NCBI GenBank assembly: GCA_009929855.1
Contig: RZZN01000019.1
Coordinates: 1-64,000 of the forward strand
DNA: 64,000 nucleotides
Source: Gammaproteobacteria bacterium
Lineage (GTDB): Bacteria > Pseudomonadota > Gammaproteobacteria > Chromatiales > Chromatiaceae
Direction: 5' to 3'
Notes under the pieces: model-generated
Database searches by the model: none
Told to the model about the DNA's origin: nothing
The model's input: the letters and a program-made list of their open reading frames with translations, nothing else
Shown here: positions 53,366 through 63,159 of the stretch, in pieces
How the letters are laid out: each line of letters starts with the position of its first letter
Numbering within the stretch: position 1 is the stretch's first letter
Position numbers and translations under genes: made by a program

Positions 53366-54637
53366 ATGCGAATCTACAATCTCTTCCCGCGTCTCGCCGG
53401 TCGCTTCGACCAGTGGCAGCCGCATCTGGAGCGGGCAGCGGCGATGGGTTTCGATTGGATCTTCGTCAACCCGATCCAGCTCACCGGACGCTCGGGCAGT
53501 CTCTATTCGATCGCCGACTATCAGGCGATCGACCCGCGCTTTCTCGACCCGGGATCGAGCCGCTCGCCTGTCGAGCAGGTCCGTGCCATGACCGCGGTGG
53601 CGCGCGAACTGGGGCTGCGTCTGATGGTCGACCTGGTGATCAACCACTGCGCGATCGACTCGCCGCTCATCGAGCACCACCCGGAATGGCTGGTGCGCGA
53701 GGGCGCTGGGGTCGCCCATCCATTCTGCGTCGAGGCCAATGGCAACAAGGTCGTCTGGGAGGATCTGGCGCAGCTCGACCATGGCGCCACGCCCGCGGGC
53801 GCGGCGCTGCTCGGCTATTGTGGGGACGTCATCGAGTGGTTGATCGACCTGGGCTTCAGCGGTTTCCGTTGCGACGCCGCCTATCAACTCCCGCCGCGGG
53901 TCTGGCAGGCCCTGATCAAGCGGATCCGCCATGCCCATCCGGATGTGATCTTCGTCGCCGAGACCCTCGGCTGCTCGCCACAGCAGACCGCGCAGACCGC
54001 GGCGGCCGGTTTCGACGCCATCTTCAACAGTGCCAAGTGGTGGGACTTCGAGAGCCCCTGGCTGTTGGAACAATACGAGCTGACTCGACAGGTCGCGCCC
54101 TCGATCGCCTTCCCGGAGAGCCACGACACCGCGCGGCTCTTCGCCGAGACCAACGGCAACAGCAACGTACAGAAGCAGCGCTATGTCTTCACCGCGCTCT
54201 TCTGTGCCGGCGTCATGATGCCGATCGGCTATGAATTCGGTTTCCGCAAGCCGCTGCACGTGGTCGAGACCCGACCCGAGGATTGGGAGCAGCCAGCGAT
54301 CGATCTCACCGATTTCATCACCCGAGTCAACCGGATCAAGGCCGACTACCCACTCTTCAGCGAGGAAACACTGATCCAGCGGCTCACCCCACCCAACCCG
54401 GCCCTGCTCATGCTCTGGAAGGCCTCCACTCGTGGGCACGGCCAGGCCCTGTTGGTGATCAACAAGGATCCCTGGAATCGGCAGAATTTTTACTGCGAGG
54501 ATCTCTACCACTGCATCCAGGCCGCGCCACCCTTGCGCGACGTCTCCCCTGAATGGCCGCTCGAACATCTGCCGACCCCTTTCCAGTTCGACTTGGAGCC
54601 CGGCATGGGGCGGGTGATGGTCACGCAGGAGGCTTGA
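53366..54637 (+). CDS. Compact GlgE-like GH13 glycoside hydrolase/transferase
   Basis: GH13 enzyme of 423 residues. It begins MRIYNLFPRLAGRFDQWQPH and has GFDWIFVNPIQLTGRSGSLYSIADY, the nucleophile Asp in GFRCDAAYQLP, the acid/base Glu in VIFVAETLGCS and the third acid in FPESHDTARLF. The pattern is that of the GlgE catalytic core (maltosyltransferase), without GlgE's extra N-terminal domains. It lies 5 bp after glgA, with GGGAGAAG overlapping the glgA end, so it is coupled. The acceptor and exact reaction are unknown. Confidence 0.82.
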   Translation: MRIYNLFPRLAGRFDQWQPHLERAAAMGFDWIFVNPIQLTGRSGSLYSIADYQAIDPRFLDPGSSRSPVEQVRAMTAVARELGLRLMVDLVINHCAIDSPLIEHHPEWLVREGAGVAHPFCVEANGNKVVWEDLAQLDHGATPAGAALLGYCGDVIEWLIDLGFSGFRCDAAYQLPPRVWQALIKRIRHAHPDVIFVAETLGCSPQQTAQTAAAGFDAIFNSAKWWDFESPWLLEQYELTRQVAPSIAFPESHDTARLFAETNGNSNVQKQRYVFTALFCAGVMMPIGYEFGFRKPLHVVETRPEDWEQPAIDLTDFITRVNRIKADYPLFSEETLIQRLTPPNPALLMLWKASTRGHGQALLVINKDPWNRQNFYCEDLYHCIQAAPPLRDVSPEWPLEHLPTPFQFDLEPGMGRVMVTQEA

Positions 54638-54736
54638 CGCGCCCCAGCCTTGGATTCAGGGTCTGCCATGCGGTCGAGCCCGTTGGCTCGGCCCTCGATC
54701 CACCCGATATTCTTGCCCCTACTTCAGGTCAACGGG

Positions 54737-57157
54737 ATGAGCGTCATGCAACAGCTCGGGCACGGGTTCAAGCCCCCGTCGCTCGCCGCGCTGCGTCTGC
54801 GGCCCTATGGCGACAGTCTCGCCACGCCATCGGTCAGCATGTGGCTGGGCTTTGCCCGGATCATCATCCTCCTCATGGCCGGCATCGAGGGGATCGTCTG
54901 GGGTCTGGTGGGTGCGTCCATCGTCCCCGAGGCGACCCCCTGGCTCCGCCCCATTGCCGGACTCTTCATGTTCGCGCTGATGTTCTCGGTCATTTGGATC
55001 GTCGATGCCTCGCTCATCATGTCGGAGCGCCCAGTGCGAGCCACGGAGCGGAGGTCGGCGCGGCGGCTCGACTCCACGAGTGGACAGGGTCGGTGGCTCT
55101 TCGGGCTGGTGATGCGCGTGCTGATCGTGGCAATCTCGCTCTATGTCACGGCGCCCTTCCTCGCCAAGCTGATCCGAGCCGATGACATCGAGCAGTACCA
55201 TCAACGCTTGGTCGAACGGTATTACGCCGAGCGTGACGCGACCTTCCAAAGCCAAGTCGCTGCCCGCGTCGCGGAGACCGAGGCGCGGGATCAATGGCTG
55301 ATCCGCGCGCTCGAGGCCGAGATCGCGCGCTTGGGTCAGTCGCTGACGGCCGAGCGCGAGCGGCGTGATCGCATCGAGGCCGAGTATGCGCCCGAGATCC
55401 AGGTGCTGCGTGCCGAGCTGGCCGCCGCGCAGGAGCGGGTCGGCGATGAGGTCCATGGACGCGGCGACCGCGTCGCGGGTTATGGTCCCGAGGCCCGCCG
55501 CTGGGAGGGACGGGTCAAGACCTTGGTGGATGCACTGGCCGCCAAGCAAGCCGAGATCGATGCGCGGATCGCCGCGGTCGCGCGCGCCATCGTCGAGCTC
55601 GAGGAGGATCTGCGCGCCCGCACCGATGAGTTGCAAGGTCTGCGTCTCGAGCAGGCGGAGCGACTGGACGTGATTCGCGCGGAGGTCGCGGCGCTGCAGC
55701 CGGAGGAGCTCCCACCCCGCCTGACCTTTGCCGCCCGCTCGAAGGCTCTGCAAGCGCTGCGCGAGAGCCCGGACGAGGCTGGCGTCCCCCATTTCGAGAC
55801 CGTGGATGGTTTCGCGCAGGCGGCCTTGGCGATCCTCTTCTTCTCGCTGATCGCGCTCAAGCTCTTCGAGCCCGCGTCGGTGCGGGCCTATTTCAACGAA
55901 TCGGTACAGATCCATCATCGCAAGTATCTGGCTGGCGGTCTCGCCGAGATCCCCGGTTTCGAACCCCCATCAGATCCCAGTGGGTGGCTCAATCCGGTCG
56001 AGTTCGCGCGCTTGTGGCAGCATTACGAGGCCGACCCAGATGCCTATCTCGCCGCTCAGCAGGCTCGCTTGATGGCGCTCGAGCCACTCGTCATCGATCA
56101 GGCCGAGCGCGAGCTCACGCGCATCACGTTGGAGCGTCGTCGCGAGAATCTCGAGGAGGAGCTCACCTTGGCGCGCCAGCGCCGCGAGATCGATCTAGCG
56201 ACCTACGCCAAGGAGCAACAGATCCGCGCCGAGGAGCTGCGCATCCAGCTGGCCGACGAAACCCGCGCCCGGCAGCATCATCGACGCGCCGAGTTGGATC
56301 TCGAGCTGCAACGCGCTCGAGATTCCTGGGTCATCTACAAGGCTCAGGAAGAGGAGGCGCTGCTCCAGCGCAAGGCAACCTTCGAGCAAGCGAGCGAGCA
56401 GGCCATCGTGGACCGGCAGCAAGACGCGCAGGAGTCGGAGAACGCGCATCGCGAGCGGATCGAGCAGTTGCGCCAGTCAGCCCTGACGATGGCGCATCGT
56501 CAGCGGGTCGAGCTCACCGAGCTGGAGACCCGACACGCACGCGAGGCGCGCGAGGAGCGACGCGCGCAGCTGCACGACGAGCTCGCCCGATTGCGTGGGC
56601 TCGACGATGAGCTGCGCGAGTCCCTGCACGCGCAACGTGAATCCTGCGATCGGATGATGCAGCAGATCGCTGCACTGGCCGAGCAGATCGAGGACAGCGA
56701 TCAGCGCTACCGTGCAGCGCGACACCGCTGCGATGAATTGACCGAGCGGCTTGCCACGCCGCCCGTCTTGTCGGCACCCGCGAGCTCATCAGGGGTCCGG
56801 GGATTCTGGGGCCGCGCGGATGACCGTAAGGCGGTGCGCGAGCTCGAGCGTGAGCGCCAAAGCCAAGAGCGCCAGATGCAGGAAGACGAGGAGCGACTGA
56901 CGCGCCTGCGTGAGGAGCGTCGGTTGCTCGAGCTGCGCCGGATGGCGAGCAAGGACCAACTGCGCGAGACCGAGCAGCAGATCGCGGCGATCCAGACCCG
57001 GATCCTGCTGCATGAGGACACGCTCGCCAACCTGCTGAGTCGACCATTCGACTCCAACCCCATCGCCAGCGCGCCCGGATTGGATTCGCGCGCGACGCCC
57101 CGATCTGAAGCGTCAACTCAAGACCGACACCATCTCGAGACCCATGACCATGTTTGA
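54737..57157 (+). CDS. DUF4407-like coiled-coil membrane protein
   Basis: A 806-residue protein with three N-terminal membrane segments (FARIIILLMAGIEGIVWGLV, GLFMFALMFSVIWIVDASLI, LVMRVLIVAISLYVTAPFLA), a coiled coil to about residue 350, a fourth segment (ALAILFFSLIALKLFEPAS), and a long second coiled coil rich in Glu, Arg and Gln to near the C-terminus. This arrangement resembles DUF4407. Function is not known; a structural or scaffold role is likely. ATG 54737 follows a weak CAGGT. Its end overlaps the rhodanese gene by 14 bp. Confidence 0.75.
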   Translation: MSVMQQLGHGFKPPSLAALRLRPYGDSLATPSVSMWLGFARIIILLMAGIEGIVWGLVGASIVPEATPWLRPIAGLFMFALMFSVIWIVDASLIMSERPVRATERRSARRLDSTSGQGRWLFGLVMRVLIVAISLYVTAPFLAKLIRADDIEQYHQRLVERYYAERDATFQSQVAARVAETEARDQWLIRALEAEIARLGQSLTAERERRDRIEAEYAPEIQVLRAELAAAQERVGDEVHGRGDRVAGYGPEARRWEGRVKTLVDALAAKQAEIDARIAAVARAIVELEEDLRARTDELQGLRLEQAERLDVIRAEVAALQPEELPPRLTFAARSKALQALRESPDEAGVPHFETVDGFAQAALAILFFSLIALKLFEPASVRAYFNESVQIHHRKYLAGGLAEIPGFEPPSDPSGWLNPVEFARLWQHYEADPDAYLAAQQARLMALEPLVIDQAERELTRITLERRRENLEEELTLARQRREIDLATYAKEQQIRAEELRIQLADETRARQHHRRAELDLELQRARDSWVIYKAQEEEALLQRKATFEQASEQAIVDRQQDAQESENAHRERIEQLRQSALTMAHRQRVELTELETRHAREAREERRAQLHDELARLRGLDDELRESLHAQRESCDRMMQQIAALAEQIEDSDQRYRAARHRCDELTERLATPPVLSAPASSSGVRGFWGRADDRKAVRELERERQSQERQMQEDEERLTRLREERRLLELRRMASKDQLRETEQQIAAIQTRILLHEDTLANLLSRPFDSNPIASAPGLDSRATPRSEASTQDRHHLETHDHV

Positions 57158-57581
57158 ATCCATCCAGAGTCGGGCGATCGCCCTCCTTGTCTCACTCACC
57201 CTCGTGACCGGCCTGGCCGGCGCCTCCTCCACCATGAGCGCGGCCGAGGCCCTTGCCAAGACCCGCGCCGGCGAGATCACGCTGATCGATATTCGTACCC
57301 CGAGCGAATGGCGTCAGACCGGAATCGCCGACGGGGCACTGACCATCGACATGACGCGCAAGACCTTCGTGCAAGAGGTCTTGAGTGCCGTGGATGGTGA
57401 CATGAATGCCCCGATCGTGCTCATCTGCCGCACTGGCAACCGCACCGGCTACACCTTGAAGGCATTGGAAAAACTCGGCTTCACCAATGTCTCGCACGTC
57501 GCCGAGGGGATGGCGGGAAGCGCGGCGGGTCCCGGTTGGATCAGGCGCGGCTTGCCGACGGAGTCTTGTCGGACCTGTTGA
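57144..57581 (+). CDS. Secreted rhodanese-like protein
   Basis: A single rhodanese domain of 145 residues. It has an N-terminal signal or anchor (AIALLVSLTLVTGLAGASS), the conserved LIDIRTPSEWRQTGI, and the active-site loop CRTGNRT with catalytic Cys95, so a periplasmic sulfur-transfer or thiol role is plausible. It overlaps the DUF4407 gene by 14 bp and is probably cotranscribed with it. Confidence 0.87.
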   Translation: MTMFESIQSRAIALLVSLTLVTGLAGASSTMSAAEALAKTRAGEITLIDIRTPSEWRQTGIADGALTIDMTRKTFVQEVLSAVDGDMNAPIVLICRTGNRTGYTLKALEKLGFTNVSHVAEGMAGSAAGPGWIRRGLPTESCRTC

Positions 57582-57728
57582 TCAGGATCGCGACGCGGGC
57601 CGGTGGCGAGCGCGTGATCGGTCTTGTCAGGACCGTCGCGGTACCCGCGCATGAGCTTGGCCGAAATCTTGCTGTAACACCTGGGTCGCTGGTACGAGGC
57701 ATAATCTGATATTCTTGTGCAGCGCAGC

Positions 57729-57753
57729 ATTCGGCGCTCGAGAAGCGCCGAAT
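57729..57753 (+). terminator. Perfect hairpin between the rhodanese gene and pta
   Basis: A 10-bp stem ATTCGGCGCT (57729-57738) and AGCGCCGAAT (57744-57753) with a 5-nt loop lies in the 241-bp gap upstream of pta. It has no T-run. It could end the upstream transcript or sit in the pta leader. Confidence 0.4.
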
Positions 57754-57822
57754 CGTCCAACCGACCATCGAACGACCGAGCGCTCGACCTTTTAGGTCGT
57801 GGTGTCCTCAAGAGGGTGTTTC

Positions 57823-59931
57823 ATGCAAAGCGTCTACATCGCCGGTGCCGGCTCGGGCAGCGGTAAGTCCGTTGTTGTTCTCGGCTTCATGGAGATGCTC
57901 TACGGCGTCAACCGCCAAGTGGGTTTCTTTCGTCCGATCATCTCCAAGGGCGTCGAGCACGATAGCCTGACGCGGTTGATCCGCGATCGCTATGACCTGC
58001 CGTTCTCGCCCGAGATGCTCTATGGCTGTACCGCTGAGACCGCGGGACACCTGGTGGCGGCCGGCCAGTACGATGAGCTCCTGAAAATGATCTTGAACAA
58101 GTTCAAGATGTTGGAGGAGCAATGCGATCTCGTCGTCTGTGCCGGGACCGACTTCGATGGATTGGTGCCCTCGCTCGAGTTCGACTTCAATGCCGACCTG
58201 GCCAACAACCTGGGATGCAGCATCGTGGTCGTGGTCAAGGGCTTCGGTCGCAGCCCGGAGGAGGCGATCGAGGCGCTCTACATGGCCCACGAGTCGATGC
58301 GCACCCGCGGTGGTGACTTCCTGGCCAGCGTGGTGAACGGCATCGACCCGGAGCATGCCGAGACGGTCCGCACGCGCGCCCGCAAGCTCGTGCCCGAGAG
58401 CGAGAATGTCTATGTTCTACCGCGCCAGCCGGCGCTGGCGATGCCGACTGTGGGCGAGATCCGCCAAGCGCTCGGCTGCGACTGTCTCTGCGGCGACGGC
58501 GACGGCATGAATCAGGTCGTCTCCAACTATAAGATCGCCGCCATGGAGGTACCCGACTTCCTGAGCTATATCGAGGATGGCTGTCTCATCATCACCGCCG
58601 GCGACCGCTCGGACATCATCCTGGCCGCGCTCGCCGCGGATGTCTCATCCTCCTTCCCACGGGTCGCCGCGTTGCTGCTCACCGGCGGCCTGCGACCGGC
58701 CGAGAACGTCCAGCGCCTGCTCGAGGGGTTGCGTCGCACCAAGGTCTCGATCCTCCAGGTGCCGACCGACACCTTCACCACCGCCATGAACGTCAACCGC
58801 ATCGAGGCGACGATCCTACCGGGCGATGAGCGCAAGATCGCGGCCGCGCTTGGACTCTTCGAGGGGCATGTCGAGATCGACGAGCTGCGCGGCCGCATCG
58901 CGGTGCGCCACTCCGACCGCATCACCCCGATGCGCTTCGAGTACGAGCTGATCCGCCGCGCCAAGCTGCGCCGCCAGCGCATCGTCCTGCCCGAGGGTAG
59001 CGACGAGCGCATCCTGCGCGCGACCGAGATCCTGACTCTACGACAAGTCGTGGATCCGATCCTGCTCGGCAACCCGGACAAGATCCGTCGGCGCATCAGC
59101 GAGCTGGGCCTCAAGCTGGACGGGATCCCGATCATCGATCCGATCAACTCTCCGGATCGCGCCCGCTATGCCCAGACCTACTTCGAGCTGCGCAAGCACA
59201 AGGGGATCTCCGAGCAGATGGCCTACGACGCCCTGGAGGACGTGGCCTATTTCGGCACGCTGATGGTCCAGACGGGCGATGCCAACGGCATGGTCTCGGG
59301 CGCCGTTCACACCACCCAGCACACCATCCGCCCCGCATTCGAGACGATCAAGACCAAACCGGATGTCAAGCTGGTCTCCAGCGTCTTCTTCATGTGCCTC
59401 GCCGACCGCGTCTTGGTCTATGGCGACTGCGCGGTCAATCCCAATCCGAACGCGGATGAGCTGGCCGATATCGCCATCACCTCGGCGCGCACCGCCGCCG
59501 CTTTCGGTATCGAGCCGCGCGTGGCCATGTTGTCCTATTCCAGCGGCAGCTCGGGCAAGGGCGCGGATGTGGAGCGGGTGCGCGAGGCGGTGCGGATCGC
59601 GCATGCACGCGCACCGGACCTCAAGCTCGACGGCCCGATCCAATACGATGCGGCGGTCGACATCGGCGTGGCGCGCTCGAAGATGCCGGGCAGCGAGGTG
59701 GCCGGACATGCCACGGTCTTCATCTTCCCGGATCTGAACACCGGCAACAACACCTACAAGGCCGTCCAGCGCAGCGCCGGCGCGGTGGCGATCGGACCGA
59801 TCCTGCAAGGCCTGAGAAAGCCGGTCAACGATCTGAGTCGCGGCTGCACGGTGACCGATATCGTCAACACCGTCACCATCACCGCGATCCAGGCCCAGGT
59901 CAATGGATCGACGGCACCGAGCAACCCCTAA
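57823..59931 (+). CDS. pta: Phosphate acetyltransferase (long form)
   Basis: Converts acetyl-CoA and phosphate to acetyl phosphate. The 702-residue product is the long form: an N-terminal P-loop-like domain (YIAGAGSGSGKSVVVLGFME), a DRTGG domain in the middle (FLSYIEDGCLIITAGDRSD), and the PTA_PTB catalytic domain from about residue 385 (IVLPEGSDERILRATEIL, GMVSGAVHTTQHTIRPAFE, LNTGNNTYKAVQRSAGA). ATG 57823 follows AGAGGG. ackA begins 17 bp later. Confidence 0.96.
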   Translation: MQSVYIAGAGSGSGKSVVVLGFMEMLYGVNRQVGFFRPIISKGVEHDSLTRLIRDRYDLPFSPEMLYGCTAETAGHLVAAGQYDELLKMILNKFKMLEEQCDLVVCAGTDFDGLVPSLEFDFNADLANNLGCSIVVVVKGFGRSPEEAIEALYMAHESMRTRGGDFLASVVNGIDPEHAETVRTRARKLVPESENVYVLPRQPALAMPTVGEIRQALGCDCLCGDGDGMNQVVSNYKIAAMEVPDFLSYIEDGCLIITAGDRSDIILAALAADVSSSFPRVAALLLTGGLRPAENVQRLLEGLRRTKVSILQVPTDTFTTAMNVNRIEATILPGDERKIAAALGLFEGHVEIDELRGRIAVRHSDRITPMRFEYELIRRAKLRRQRIVLPEGSDERILRATEILTLRQVVDPILLGNPDKIRRRISELGLKLDGIPIIDPINSPDRARYAQTYFELRKHKGISEQMAYDALEDVAYFGTLMVQTGDANGMVSGAVHTTQHTIRPAFETIKTKPDVKLVSSVFFMCLADRVLVYGDCAVNPNPNADELADIAITSARTAAAFGIEPRVAMLSYSSGSSGKGADVERVREAVRIAHARAPDLKLDGPIQYDAAVDIGVARSKMPGSEVAGHATVFIFPDLNTGNNTYKAVQRSAGAVAIGPILQGLRKPVNDLSRGCTVTDIVNTVTITAIQAQVNGSTAPSNP

Positions 59932-59948
59932 GGCGGCGGAGACGTCTC

Positions 59949-61241
<1,293 letters not shown>

Positions 61242-61359
61242 GCCATCCGATCGCCCCTCCCCCGCGCCGTTCCGGTGGTCGAATACTGGTGGCTTGATGG
61301 TCTTTCCAGGATAATTCGCAATTGCCGGGGCCAAGCCATCATGATCGGGAGGGGTGACA

Positions 61360-63159
61360 ATGGGGGCATCGAAAACATCGTTCTGGAGGCAGATTGCGGG
61401 GCTGCTGCTGGCCACACTCGTCGGTGTGTATCTGCTCTATGCTTGGTATACCGATACGCTGGACGCCAGACTGTCCGATGCCGCGGCGCGGATCGAAGAC
61501 GGCGAGGGGCGCATCGGCTCGCTTCAAGCGGAGATCGATCGGCTCCAGTCCGAGATCACGGCACGTGCGGCCGAGCATGCAAGCGAGCAGCGTCGGATCG
61601 AGGAGCAACTCGCGGCGGCCGCGCGCACCAATACCGATCTGGAACAGGCACTGGAGCAGCTGAGACGCAGCGATGCGGAGCTGATCGCCGCCGAGCAGGA
61701 AAAGACCGCCGCGGTCACGCAAGAGCGAGATCGCAGCATCGCCGAGACCGCCGAGCTGCAAGCGCGACTCACCGAGACCGAGGCGGCACTTGCCACCCAG
61801 GAAGAGACCCTCGACTCACTCAAGCAGGCGATCGCGGACTCGGCGCTCGAGCACCGTGAGCAGATCGAGCAGCTCGAGCGCCATCTCAACGAGCGCGTGA
61901 CCCTCGCCAAGGCCACCCCCAAGGATGCCGATCTGATGCGCGCCGCACAGGCCGCCGGATTGCTTCCCGAGGTCACCGCCTTGGACCAAGAAACCACCCA
62001 ACTGGCAACCACGCTCGAGCAGGTCCAAGGTGAGCTGGCCAAGCTCCAGGCCGAGCAGGCCGCCGAGCGCACCGCGCACCAACAACAGCTTGCCGCACTC
62101 GAGGAGGCACTTGCCGCGGCCCGCGAGGCACTCGATCACAACAGTGGCGACGCGACGGCCCAACTGGAGGCCGTCAAGGCGGAGCATGCACAGGCACTCG
62201 CCGCCGCCGAGGCACGCATCAGCACGCTCTCGGAGCAGTTGAGCGCCAGTCCATCCAGCGCGGCCATGGCCGAGCTCCAAGAGCGACTGGAGCACGCCGA
62301 GAGCCAGCTCGCCGCGAGCCGGCACGAGGCCGACTCGACCATCGAGGCGCTGCGCACCGCTCAGGCCGAGCAGTTGTCCGCGGCCGAGGCACGCATCAGC
62401 GCGCTCTCGGAGCAGTTGGCCGCGGGTCCATCCAACACGGCCATGGCCGAGCTCAAAGAGCGACTGGAGCACGCCGAGAGCCAGCTCGCCAAGACCCAGC
62501 ACGAGGCCGACTCGGCCATCGAGGCACTGCGCGCCGCTCAGGCCGAACAGTTGTCCGCGGCCGAGGCGCGCATCGCGGAACTGACCAAGCAGATCGAAGA
62601 CCTGCCCGGCGAGTCCGAGATCAGCGCCGCGCGCCAGCAGCAGACCGCGGATGCCGCGCTCGAGACCGCGCTCGCCGAGGTGCGCCAGCAGGCCGCCGCG
62701 ACCCAGGCGACATTGCGCGAGGCGGCCGAGCAATCACGGCGTGAGCTGCAAGGACGCTACGCCAAGCTTGCCGAACTTGGAGGAACCCCGAGCGAGCGCG
62801 GCATCCTGCTGAGGCAGGTCACTGGAGAGCTACGCTTCGCGCCCGGCACGGCCGAGCTGTCCGATAGCGATCTGCCAGGCCTGGAGCGGATCGTCGTGCT
62901 CCTCGCCGACCATGCAGACGTGCGGATCCGGATCGAAGGCCACACCGACAGCATCGGCGACGCAGAGGCCAATCTTGCGCTCTCGCAACAACGCGCGGAG
63001 GCGGTGCGGAATGCCTTGATCGAGCGCGGAGTAGACGCGGGACGGGTGTCCGCGGAGGGGATCGGGCAGGATCGACCAATCGCCGATAACGCCACCGCGG
63101 CCGGACGCGCCCTGAACCGGCGGGTGGAGATCTATGTCAACGAAGGCTCGCCCGAATAG
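61360..63159 (+). CDS. Coiled-coil protein with C-terminal OmpA domain
   Basis: A 599-residue envelope protein: an N-terminal membrane anchor (IAGLLLATLVGVYLLYAWY), a long Ala/Glu/Gln-rich coiled coil (residues of about 35-480) and a C-terminal OmpA-like peptidoglycan-binding domain (LRFAPGTAELSDSDLPGLE, IRIEGHTDSIGDAEANLALSQQRAEAVRNAL). It could link the inner membrane to the cell wall. GGGAGGGG lies 5-6 nt before ATG 61360; a GTG at 61354 is also in frame. The coiled coil holds tandem repeats, listed separately. Confidence 0.85.
   Translation: MGASKTSFWRQIAGLLLATLVGVYLLYAWYTDTLDARLSDAAARIEDGEGRIGSLQAEIDRLQSEITARAAEHASEQRRIEEQLAAAARTNTDLEQALEQLRRSDAELIAAEQEKTAAVTQERDRSIAETAELQARLTETEAALATQEETLDSLKQAIADSALEHREQIEQLERHLNERVTLAKATPKDADLMRAAQAAGLLPEVTALDQETTQLATTLEQVQGELAKLQAEQAAERTAHQQQLAALEEALAAAREALDHNSGDATAQLEAVKAEHAQALAAAEARISTLSEQLSASPSSAAMAELQERLEHAESQLAASRHEADSTIEALRTAQAEQLSAAEARISALSEQLAAGPSNTAMAELKERLEHAESQLAKTQHEADSAIEALRAAQAEQLSAAEARIAELTKQIEDLPGESEISAARQQQTADAALETALAEVRQQAAATQATLREAAEQSRRELQGRYAKLAELGGTPSERGILLRQVTGELRFAPGTAELSDSDLPGLERIVVLLADHADVRIRIEGHTDSIGDAEANLALSQQRAEAVRNALIERGVDAGRVSAEGIGQDRPIADNATAAGRALNRRVEIYVNEGSPE
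62206..62559 (+). repeat. Two in-frame 177-bp tandem repeats in the coiled coil
   Basis: Units 62206-62382 and 62383-62559 are each 177 bp (59 residues), followed by the start of a third at 62560. Each starts AEARIS, continues with MAEL-ERLEHAESQLA and ends AQAEQLSA. The high similarity suggests recent duplication or homogenisation by unequal exchange, so the number may vary between strains. Confidence 0.85.

Noticed and set aside
62206-62600. Possible CRISPR array
   Set aside because: The repeats are 177 bp, in frame, without spacers, and belong to a coiled coil.
61816-62733. Open frame antisense to the coiled-coil gene
   Set aside because: It is a leucine/glycine-rich mirror of the Ala/Glu repeats.
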